Positions 7,658 through 13,967 of a DNA stretch of 14,436 nucleotides are shown here, in pieces. The position numbers and the translations under genes are program-made. The stretch's first letter is position 1. Every line of letters begins with the position of its first letter. Origin of the DNA: Gammaproteobacteria bacterium. GTDB lineage: Bacteria; Pseudomonadota; Gammaproteobacteria; Steroidobacterales; Steroidobacteraceae. Location of the stretch: contig PMMB01000228.1 of the NCBI GenBank assembly GCA_003165495.1, forward strand, positions 3,109-17,544, in the 5' to 3' direction. The notes beneath the pieces are model-generated. The model searched no databases. It was given only the letters and a program-made list of their open reading frames with translations, and was not told the DNA's origin.

Positions 7658-7791
7658 ATGACACCTGTACCGCACACCAGTCAATGGAGGGCACTTTGGG
7701 TGGTCGCGCGAGACCTGGTTTTTAGACCGAAATGTGCGGAATCTGCGCGTATTTCGTGCTATCGACGCGTCAAACCGTACAAAATGGGCAC

Positions 7792-8319
7792 ATGCTAGCC
7801 AAGGGAAACATCTTTCTCATCGGCCCCATGGGTTCGGGTAAGACCGCCGTGGGGCGGCATCTGGCGCGCATGCTGCGCTTCACTTTTCACGACAGCGACG
7901 CGGACATTGAGGCCAGGACCGGCGTGGATATCGCGTTCATTTTCGAGAAAGAGGGCGAATCGGGCTTCAGGGTGCGTGAAAAGGAATCCATCGAGCGGCT
8001 GACGCGCTTGGAATCGATCGTGCTGGCCACCGGGGGCGGCGCCGTGATCGAGGAGGACAACCGCCGGGTACTCGCCGAGCGTGGCGTGGTGGTGTACCTC
8101 GCGACCTCGATCGATCAACAACTCGAGCGCACGCGGCACGCGCGGCATCGGCCCTTGTTGAACCACACCGACCCCGAACAAAAGCTCCATGAATTGATGC
8201 AGCGCCGGGCAATCCTATACGCCCAAATAGCCGATTTCACCGTTTCCACGGATGGCCGTCGGGTGCAGCTCGTGGCGGAAGAAATTCATCACGAGCTGCG
8301 GCGGGCACAGGCCCCCTAA
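7792..8319 (+). CDS. aroK: Shikimate kinase
   Basis: AroK phosphorylates shikimate with ATP to shikimate 3-phosphate, the fifth step towards chorismate, in the cytoplasm. The 175-residue product shows the whole family pattern: Walker A GPMGSGKT (11-18), the DSD motif with D34 and D36, R60, the GGG substrate loop (81-83), the lid arginine R120 in RHRPLL and R139 near the adenine site. ATG 7792 is chosen because it puts Walker A at the usual distance from the N-terminus; an earlier in-frame start at 7732 would add 20 unrelated residues. The ribosome binding site is weak. aroB follows after 19 nt. In many relatives aroK sits directly after pilQ; here it does not. Confidence 0.97.
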   Translation: MLAKGNIFLIGPMGSGKTAVGRHLARMLRFTFHDSDADIEARTGVDIAFIFEKEGESGFRVREKESIERLTRLESIVLATGGGAVIEEDNRRVLAERGVVVYLATSIDQQLERTRHARHRPLLNHTDPEQKLHELMQRRAILYAQIADFTVSTDGRRVQLVAEEIHHELRRAQAP

Positions 8320-8325
8320 GGTTCG

Positions 8326-8331
8326 TATAAT
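8326..8331 (+). promoter_or_regulatory. Consensus -10 hexamer just upstream of aroB
   Basis: A perfect TATAAT lies in the 19-nt aroK-aroB gap, with a poor -35 candidate GGCACA (8303-8308) at 17-bp spacing. If active, transcription would start about seven bases downstream, at or next to the aroB GTG (8339), giving a leaderless or nearly leaderless mRNA. Chance occurrence is quite possible. Confidence 0.35.
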
Positions 8332-8338
8332 CAACACC

Positions 8339-9445
8339 GTGCAAACGCTTCAGGTAGACGTCGGGCATTCACGCTATCCCATTTCGATCGGCCCAGGGTT
8401 GCTGACGAATCGCGAGTTGCTGGACGCCCGCATTCGCGGCCGAGATTTGCTGATCGTGACCAATACGACCGTCGCGCGTCTATACCTCGCGAAATTGACG
8501 GGCAGTCTTGCCTCAAACAGTATTGCCTCAAACAGTATTGCCTCAAGAAGGGTCGCCGAATGCATATTGCCGGACGGCGAACAACACAAGACGCTGCAAA
8601 CCGCCGGAAGGGTGTTCGATGCGCTGGTAGCCAAGAAAATGAATCGCGATGCGACGGTGCTGGCCTTAGGAGGCGGCGTGGTCGGCGACATCGCGGGTTT
8701 CGCGGCGGCCTGCTATCAGCGCGGAGTCGGTTATGTACAAATTCCGACGACGCTGCTCGCCCAAGTCGACTCTTCGGTCGGCGGCAAGACCGGGGTCAAT
8801 CATTCAGGCGGGAAGAATTTGATCGGCGCGTTTTACCAGCCCCTGGCGGTAATCGCTGATACTGACACGCTCGCCACGCTCCCGGACCGAGAACTGCGTG
8901 CCGGCCTTGCCGAGGTGATCAAGTACGGCTGCGTGTGGGATCCGCTGCTGTTCGATTGGCTGGATAACAACATGGCCAAGCTGCTCACGCGAGACGTCGA
9001 CGCGCTGACCTATGCCATCGGAAGGTCCTGCGAAATCAAGGCGACGGTGGTCGCCAAGGACGAACGCGAACAGAACTTGCGGGCAATCTTGAACTTCGGT
9101 CATACCTTTGCTCACGCCATCGAGGCAGCCACCGCTTACAAGACTTATTTGCATGGCGAGGCGGTGGGTTTGGGAATGCTGATCGCCGCGAATTTGTCGC
9201 ACCGCTTAGGGTTGATCGACGCCGCCATCAAGGATCGCGTCCGCGATATCTTGGGAAAAGCTTGCTTGCCCACCGAGACGCCGCGCGTCGGTGCCGCCAA
9301 GGCGTTGGAACTGATGCACATGGACAAGAAAGTGCTTGCCGGTACGGTACGTCTGGTGCTGCTCGAAAAACTGGGCCGGGCCATCGTGACGGGCGACTAC
9401 AGCCAAGCAGCGCTCGATGCCACGCTGGCGGAGTGTTTCGCGTGA
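8339..9445 (+). CDS. aroB: 3-dehydroquinate synthase
   Basis: AroB converts DAHP to 3-dehydroquinate, the second step of the shikimate pathway, using NAD+ and a divalent metal (Zn2+ or Co2+). With GTG 8339 the protein has 368 residues, near the E. coli length of 362. It shows the NAD-binding GGGVVGD (111-117), QVDSSVGGKTGVNH, and the metal ligands E192 (GLAEVIKYG), H255 (NFGHTFAHAIE) and H272 (LHGEA). GTG 8339 is chosen because QTLQVDVGHSRYPI then matches the usual N-terminus; ATG 8252 would overlap aroK by 68 bases. No Shine-Dalgarno is seen at a useful distance. An insertion of about eight residues built from a 15-bp tandem repeat lies just before ILPDGEQ. The stop overlaps the dgt start. 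Confidence 0.97.
   Translation: MQTLQVDVGHSRYPISIGPGLLTNRELLDARIRGRDLLIVTNTTVARLYLAKLTGSLASNSIASNSIASRRVAECILPDGEQHKTLQTAGRVFDALVAKKMNRDATVLALGGGVVGDIAGFAAACYQRGVGYVQIPTTLLAQVDSSVGGKTGVNHSGGKNLIGAFYQPLAVIADTDTLATLPDRELRAGLAEVIKYGCVWDPLLFDWLDNNMAKLLTRDVDALTYAIGRSCEIKATVVAKDEREQNLRAILNFGHTFAHAIEAATAYKTYLHGEAVGLGMLIAANLSHRLGLIDAAIKDRVRDILGKACLPTETPRVGAAKALELMHMDKKVLAGTVRLVLLEKLGRAIVTGDYSQAALDATLAECFA
8508..8546 (+). repeat. 15-bp tandem repeat inside aroB
   Basis: The unit TTGCCTCAAACAGTA occurs at 8508-8522 and 8523-8537, followed by nine bases of a third copy (8538-8546). It adds an in-frame low-complexity segment, LASNSIASNSIAS, at about residues 57-69, between the LYLAKL strand/helix and ILPDGEQ. 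In E. coli AroB the equivalent stretch is about eight residues shorter and not repetitive. The unit is five codons, so copy changes keep the frame. Confidence 0.92.
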
Positions 9446-10593
9446 GCGCTCTCGCCGCCTACGCCGCTCTCGACGAGCATTCGCGCGGGCGCCGTTTCCC
9501 CGAACCGAGACCGGCTTACCGGTCGGAATATCAACGGGATCGCGATCGCATCGTGCATTCGACCGCTTTCCGCCGACTCGTCTATAAGACTCAGGTTTTC
9601 GTCAATCACGAAGGCGATTTGTACAGAACACGGCTGACACATTCGCTCGAGGTGGCGCAGATCGCGCGCACGATCGCCCGGGCGCTGCGGCTCAACGAAG
9701 TGCTATCCGAAGCGATTTGCCTCGCGCATGATCTGGGACATACGCCGTTCGGGCATGCCGGACAGGATGCATTGAACGAATGCATGATGGATTTCGGCGG
9801 CTTCGAGCACAATCTGCAGTCCCTGCGGGTAGTCGACGAACTCGAGGAACATTACGCGGATTTTGACGGGCTGAACTTGAGTTTCGAATGTCGCGAAGGA
9901 ATTCTGAAACATTGTTCGTACAACAATGCGATTCAGCTTGGTCTTTTGGGCGAACGCTTCATCAACCGTCAGCAACCCGGATTGGAGGCGCAGCTCGCGA
10001 ACTTTGCCGACGAAATAGCCTACAACAATCACGATGTCGAGGATGGCATTCGCGCCGGCCTCATCACCGTGGAGCAATTGCTGGCGGTGCCGTTGTTCCG
10101 CGAATATCACGCCGAAGTACAGGCGAAGTACCCGACGCTCGCGGGCCGCCGGCAGGTGTATGAAATTCTGCGGCGGATGATCAATCACCTCGTCACCGAT
10201 CTGATCGATTCCTCAGCGGCGCGGCTCGGCACGTCGGGGGTGCGGTCGATAGCCGAAGTAAGATCGCATCCGGGGCCGCTGATCGGCTTCAGCGACGCCA
10301 CGCGCGAACTGAACTATTCTCTGAAGACATTCTTGCGCGAAAATCTGTACAAGCACTATAAGGTGCGGCGCATGACGGCCAAGGCGCGTCGCGTCGTACG
10401 CGAGCTTTTCGACGCGTTTTTCAACGATCCCACGCTGATGCCGGACGAGCACGAGGCGACGGGCTCGCGACTTGAATTGGTGCAGGGTCCGGCGGGACGC
10501 GGACGCGCGGTGGCGGACTACATTGCGGGCATGACCGATCGCTACGCGATTCTCGAGCATCGCCGATTGTTCGATCCCGGCGAACGAACCTGA
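9442..10593 (+). CDS. dgt: dGTP triphosphohydrolase-like HD-domain protein
   Basis: Members of this family remove triphosphate from dGTP, and in some cases other dNTPs, releasing the deoxynucleoside. The 383-residue protein has the full HD metal site: H67 (LTHSLEVAQ), H96-D97 (LAHDLGHTPFGHAG, with further His) and D190 (DEIAYNNHD). The N-terminal block YRSEYQRDRDRIVHSTAFRRLVYKTQVF is typical. The length fits the shorter bacterial dGTPase-like class rather than the 505-residue E. coli Dgt, so the exact substrate range is open. The start is GTG 9442, overlapping the aroB stop as GTGA; a longer reading from 9262 would lie inside aroB. Overlap implies co-translation with aroB. hemE begins 24 nt after the stop. 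Confidence 0.93.
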   Translation: MSALAAYAALDEHSRGRRFPEPRPAYRSEYQRDRDRIVHSTAFRRLVYKTQVFVNHEGDLYRTRLTHSLEVAQIARTIARALRLNEVLSEAICLAHDLGHTPFGHAGQDALNECMMDFGGFEHNLQSLRVVDELEEHYADFDGLNLSFECREGILKHCSYNNAIQLGLLGERFINRQQPGLEAQLANFADEIAYNNHDVEDGIRAGLITVEQLLAVPLFREYHAEVQAKYPTLAGRRQVYEILRRMINHLVTDLIDSSAARLGTSGVRSIAEVRSHPGPLIGFSDATRELNYSLKTFLRENLYKHYKVRRMTAKARRVVRELFDAFFNDPTLMPDEHEATGSRLELVQGPAGRGRAVADYIAGMTDRYAILEHRRLFDPGERT

Positions 10594-10632
10594 GCGCGGT
10601 GACATGAGCGCTGAGATTTGAGCGATATTCTC
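10591..10632 (+). repeat. 14-nt-spaced TGAGCG repeats and five-codon ORF at dgt-hemE junction
   Basis: TGAGCG occurs at 10591, 10605 and 10619, exactly 14 nt apart; the first two units match at about 10 of 14 positions. The first copy contains the dgt stop codon. An ATG at 10604 opens a five-codon frame (Met-Ser-Ala-Glu-Ile) whose TGA (10619-10621) overlaps the hemE TTG start (10618-10620). It could act in translational coupling or be a by-product of duplication. Confidence 0.6.
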
Positions 10633-11691
10633 AAGAACGACTTGTTGCTGCGTGCCCTGTTGCGGGAACCCACGCCGCGCCGGCCGATTTGGCTGATGCG
10701 TCAGGCGGGACGTTATCTGCCGGAGTACCGCGCAACGCGGGCGCGGGCCGGGAATTTCCTCGCCATGTGCACCAATCCTGAGATCGCCTGCGAAGTTACA
10801 TTGCAGCCGGTCGATCGGTATCCTCTGGACGCCGCCATTCTGTTCTCGGACATCCTCACGATTCCGCATGCCATGAATTTAGGTCTGGACTTCGAGGCCG
10901 GTGAGGGCCCTAAGTTCGAACGTCCGGTGCGCACCGCGGCGGATATCGCCAAACTCGGGGCACCGGATCCGGGACAGGACCTCAAGTACGTGATCGACTC
11001 CGTGGCGCTGGTCCGTCGCGAACTGGGCGGAAGAGTGCCGCTCATCGGCTTCGCGGGAAGTCCGTGGACGGTGGCGACTTACATGGTGGAAGGGGGCGGC
11101 AGCAAGACCTTCGGTCAGATCAAGCGCATGATGTATGAAGCGCCGCGGGATCTTCATCGATTGCTCGCAGTGCTCGCCAAGGCCACTATTCTGTATCTGA
11201 ATGCGCAAATAGCCGCCGGGGCGCATGCAGTGATGCTGTTCGATACGTGGGGCGGCGTGCTGACGCCGCTGCAATACGAAGAATTCTCCTTGCGCTACAT
11301 GGCCGAGGTGATCGACGCACTGACCCGCATGTCCGCCGGCCGCCGGGTACCCAACATCGTGTTCACGAAGGGCGGCGGCGCTTGGGTCAAGAAAATCGCA
11401 GCCATTGGCTGCGATGCCGTCGGCATCGATTGGACCACCGACCTCGCGACGGCGCGGCAAGCGGTCGACGGCCGCGTGGCGTTGCAGGGCAATCTAGATC
11501 CGGCGGCTCTGTTCGCGGCGCCCGACACCTTGCGCTCGGAAACTCTGCGAGTGCTCGCGAGCTACGGCGAAGGCGCCGGGCATGTCTTCAATTTGGGTCA
11601 CGGTATTACCCCGGACGTTGACCCCGAGCGGGTCGCGGTACTGGTCGACACGGTCCAAAGCTACGTGTTAGGCGCAGCGCCCCGAAATTAG
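10618..11691 (+). CDS. hemE: Uroporphyrinogen decarboxylase
   Basis: HemE removes the four acetate carboxyls of uroporphyrinogen III to give coproporphyrinogen III in haem synthesis; it is cytoplasmic and cofactor-free. The 357-residue product matches E. coli HemE (354) along its length: LKNDLLLRALLREP at the start, MRQAGRYLPEYRATRARAG with R28 and R32, LFSDIL with the catalytic D78, YMVEGG (Y155), FDTWGGVL and NLGHGI with H328. The start is TTG 10618: an in-frame TGA stands at 10612, the next ATG would remove the conserved N-terminus, and SDILKND aligns with E. coli TELKND. The ribosome binding site is poor. The stop TAG shares bases with the stop of the convergent fadD. Confidence 0.96.
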   Translation: MSDILKNDLLLRALLREPTPRRPIWLMRQAGRYLPEYRATRARAGNFLAMCTNPEIACEVTLQPVDRYPLDAAILFSDILTIPHAMNLGLDFEAGEGPKFERPVRTAADIAKLGAPDPGQDLKYVIDSVALVRRELGGRVPLIGFAGSPWTVATYMVEGGGSKTFGQIKRMMYEAPRDLHRLLAVLAKATILYLNAQIAAGAHAVMLFDTWGGVLTPLQYEEFSLRYMAEVIDALTRMSAGRRVPNIVFTKGGGAWVKKIAAIGCDAVGIDWTTDLATARQAVDGRVALQGNLDPAALFAAPDTLRSETLRVLASYGEGAGHVFNLGHGITPDVDPERVAVLVDTVQSYVLGAAPRN

Positions 11692-13367
11692 CGGGGGGCG
11701 GCGGCGCGTAGTTCGTCGCGCAGCGCGCGGCGCAGGATCTTGCCGACGTTGGTCTTAGGCAACTCGCTGCGAAAGTACACATGCCTCGGTACTTTGTAGC
11801 CCGTCAATTCGGTTCGGCAATAGGCGATCAAGGCTTCCGCGGTGAGGCTCGGATCCTTCTTGACCACGAATAGCGCCACCACTTCGCCGGAATTCTCGTC
11901 CGGCTGCGCGACCGCGGCGACCTCCAGCACGCCCGGGTGCGCGGCGGCGACGCTTTCGACCTCATTCGGATACACATTGAAGCCGGACACCAGAATCATG
12001 TCCTTTTTTCGATCTTCGATGAACACGAAGCCGGCGGCGTCTATGCGGCCGATGTCACCGGTGCGCAACCAGTCGCCGAACATCACTTTCTCGGTCTCAT
12101 CCGGTTGATTCCAATAACCGCGCATGACCTGCGGCCCGAACACGCAGATTTCTCCGATGCCGTTCACCGGCAGTTCCTTGCCGGCATCGTCGCGGATCGA
12201 GATGTCGGTCGAGGGAACGGGCAGGCCGATGGAGCCGTTGAAATCGACGCCGGTTGGATTGGCGGTGGCGATGGGCGAGGTTTCGGTCAATCCCCAGCCC
12301 TGGGTAACTATACAGCCCGTCACTTCTTTCCAACGGGCGGCCACCACTCCTTGCAGGGCCATGCCACCGGCGAAGGTAACGCGCAGCGCGCTGAAGTCCA
12401 CGGTCTCGAAGCCAGGAGTGTGCAGCAGTGCGTTGAGGAGCGTATTGACGCCGCTGATGAAATTGAACTTGTATTTTTTCAGGTCGGCCACGAACGACTT
12501 GAAATCGCGCGGATTCGTGATCAACACATTGCGAGCGCCCAACGAGAGAAAGGCCAGGCAATTGCTCGTGAGCGCGAAGATGTGATACAGCGGCAGCGCA
12601 GTGATGACGACGCGCGCTTCGTTGGCTTTAAGCGAGGGATTTACCCAGGCGGAGGCTTGCAGGACATTGGCTACCATGTTGCGGTGGGTCAGAATCGCGG
12701 CCTTTGCGACGCCAGTAGTACCGCCCGTATATTGCAGGAAGGCGATGTCACCCCCAACCAGAGGCACAGGTTTGAGTTTGAGTCCGAGGCCGCTGCCCAA
12801 GGCGCTCTTGAACGTCGTCGCACCCGGCATCTTCCATTCCGGAATCTGCTTGCGCACGTACTGCAGTACGAAATTCACGATGAAACCGCGCGGCACTCCC
12901 AACAAATCGCCGATGCGGGTGATGAGCACCTTTTTCAAATCCGTGCGCGGCAGCACTTGCTGCAGCACATGCGCAAAGTTCTCGACGATGACGATGGCCT
13001 TCGCCCCGGAGTCCTTCAGCTGATGCTCGAGTTCGCGGGCGGTATAGAGGGGATTGGTGTTGACGACCACCATTCCGGCGCGCAGCACGCCGAACAGCGC
13101 GATCGGGTATTGCAGGATATTGGGCATCATGAGCGCAACGCGATCGCCCTGGCCTAAGCCGGACTTTTGCTGCAGCCACGCCGCAAACGCGCGGCTGAGC
13201 TCGTCGAGTTGGGCATAGCTCAAGGTTGCGCCCATGTTGGTGAAGGCGGGCGCGTGGCGGTGGGTCGCGCACGCCTCCTCGAAAATATCCCGCAGCGAGG
13301 CATAACTGTCGGGGTCGATGTCCGCCGGCACACCAGGTGGGTATCGCTTCAGCCAATTTCGATCCAC
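11688..13367 (-). CDS. fadD: Long-chain fatty acid--CoA ligase (FadD-type)
   Basis: FadD-type enzymes activate free fatty acids with ATP and CoA to acyl-CoA, at the inner face of the membrane, for beta-oxidation or lipid synthesis. The 559-residue protein has the adenylate-forming motifs in order: P-loop YTGGTTGVAKAAILTH (213-228), GWGLTETSP (357-365), TGD (436-438), EDRKKDMILVSGFNVYPNEVE (two adjoining family blocks, 451-471) and the catalytic lysine K543 in PKTNVGKILRR. The length agrees with E. coli FadD (561). The start is GTG at 13367 with a strong GAGGAG seven bases upstream. It converges on hemE with a four-base overlap of the stop codons. A candidate promoter lies at 13395-13423. A related acyl-CoA synthetase of other chain-length preference cannot be excluded. 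Confidence 0.94.
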   Translation of the reverse strand: MDRNWLKRYPPGVPADIDPDSYASLRDIFEEACATHRHAPAFTNMGATLSYAQLDELSRAFAAWLQQKSGLGQGDRVALMMPNILQYPIALFGVLRAGMVVVNTNPLYTARELEHQLKDSGAKAIVIVENFAHVLQQVLPRTDLKKVLITRIGDLLGVPRGFIVNFVLQYVRKQIPEWKMPGATTFKSALGSGLGLKLKPVPLVGGDIAFLQYTGGTTGVAKAAILTHRNMVANVLQASAWVNPSLKANEARVVITALPLYHIFALTSNCLAFLSLGARNVLITNPRDFKSFVADLKKYKFNFISGVNTLLNALLHTPGFETVDFSALRVTFAGGMALQGVVAARWKEVTGCIVTQGWGLTETSPIATANPTGVDFNGSIGLPVPSTDISIRDDAGKELPVNGIGEICVFGPQVMRGYWNQPDETEKVMFGDWLRTGDIGRIDAAGFVFIEDRKKDMILVSGFNVYPNEVESVAAAHPGVLEVAAVAQPDENSGEVVALFVVKKDPSLTAEALIAYCRTELTGYKVPRHVYFRSELPKTNVGKILRRALRDELRAAAPR

Positions 13368-13394
13368 GCAGGCACTCCTCGTTTTTGTTCCGCG

Positions 13395-13423
13395 TGTATA
13401 GCATCCGCATGCGATGCCAGCAA
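13395..13423 (-). promoter_or_regulatory. Candidate sigma-70 promoter of fadD with inverted repeat in spacer
   Basis: On the minus strand, TTGCTG (13423-13418) and TATACA (13400-13395) are separated by exactly 17 bases, and the GTG start is 28 nt beyond the -10. The spacer holds the inverted repeat GCATC-N7-GATGC (13401-13417), which could be an operator. It does not look like the FadR or PsrA consensus as I know them. Confidence 0.5.
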
Positions 13424-13490
13424 TGTTCTAGTCGTTCGCGCCGGCATCCGTCATTTTTGTATGCAAGGCCCGCGTCCGGGAGCAAACTAA

Positions 13491-13522
13491 TCGCATGGAG
13501 CCGGACCGGTCGCATGGAGCCG
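13491..13522 (+). repeat. 13-bp direct repeat before a small lipoprotein gene
   Basis: TCGCATGGAGCCG occurs at 13491-13503 and 13510-13522, a 19-nt period. Each copy contains GGAG and an ATG. The second copy provides the GGAG (13516-13519) at eight bases from the chosen start ATG 13528. The first copy's ATG (13495) is in frame with it, the second copy's (13514) is not. Confidence 0.8.
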
Positions 13523-13527
13523 CATTG

Positions 13528-13917
13528 ATGAGAATTTGGCGATTGTCATTCATTGGTGCGTATCTCGGGTTGTCCGGCTGTGTCATAGGCTACGGTCCCT
13601 GCCTGTTCCAGCAGCCGATCAAGAATACCCTGACCGGGCATGTTCACTTTCGCGACTACCCGGCCGCCGACGGTGTGGACAATGTGCCGGTGTTGGCGCT
13701 GGATCGGACCGCCTATATATACGCCCCGGCTCAAAGCCATCATTGCTTGCCAGCGAACGATGTGCAGTTGGTCGGAGTGGCGGAGTTTCCGCAGAACGTC
13801 ATCGAGAATTCACATGTCAGCATCGACGGCGTATTGTTTCAATCGGTGTCGGGCCGCGAGCACACGCCGTTCGTGATGAACGTGACCACCATATTGCCGA
13901 TCCGCACCTCCCACTGA
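13528..13917 (+). CDS. Small predicted lipoprotein, uncharacterised
   Basis: I do not recognise a named family. The 129-residue product has a lipoprotein signal (MRIWRLSFIGAYLGLSGC), so Cys18 would be lipidated, and a second Cys follows in GYGPC. The mature part is beta-rich, with the blocks TGHVHFRDYPAADGVDNVPV and SIDGVLFQSVSGREHTPFVMNV. The latter loosely resembles small OB-like beta domains such as DUF4431, a weak guess. ATG 13528 is chosen over ATG 13495 because it has GGAG at eight bases and starts the signal peptide directly. It diverges from fadD, with about 160 nt between the start codons, and converges on tesA. No function can be assigned. Confidence 0.75.
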   Translation: MRIWRLSFIGAYLGLSGCVIGYGPCLFQQPIKNTLTGHVHFRDYPAADGVDNVPVLALDRTAYIYAPAQSHHCLPANDVQLVGVAEFPQNVIENSHVSIDGVLFQSVSGREHTPFVMNVTTILPIRTSH

Positions 13918-13948
13918 GGCGAAGGGGAGTGCGGGTGGGCGGCGAGGC

Positions 13949-13967
13949 GCGCCGCAGCTAGCGGCGC
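13949..13967. terminator. Perfect 7-bp hairpin at the end of tesA
   Basis: GCGCCGC (13949-13955) and GCGGCGC (13961-13967) enclose AGCTA, which contains most of the tesA stop codon. It lies 31 nt after the small lipoprotein gene. There is no adjoining T tract; TTTT appears eight bases after the stem on the plus strand. It may be a weak terminator for the convergent pair, or only a GC-rich palindrome. Confidence 0.35.

Noticed and set aside
7168..7725. 185-codon plus-strand frame opposite the small secreted protein
   Set aside because: It begins in and reads through the terminator, has no convincing start, and lacks domain features; the minus-strand product has a signal peptide and organised layout.
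7658..7791. Promoters in the intergenic region before aroK
   Set aside because: Only isolated -10-like words (for example TACAAA at 7778-7783) were found, with no acceptable -35 at proper spacing on either strand.
8252..8338. Upstream extension of aroB
   Set aside because: It would overlap aroK by 68 bases and add residues absent from the family; GTG 8339 gives the usual N-terminus.
9262..9441. Upstream extension of dgt into aroB
   Set aside because: The added 60 residues are out-of-frame aroB sequence; GTG 9442 overlaps the aroB stop in a typical coupled arrangement.
11937..13157. 406-codon open frame on the plus strand opposite fadD
   Set aside because: fadD on the other strand has all adenylate-forming motifs; the antisense frame shows no domain and is expected in GC-rich coding DNA.
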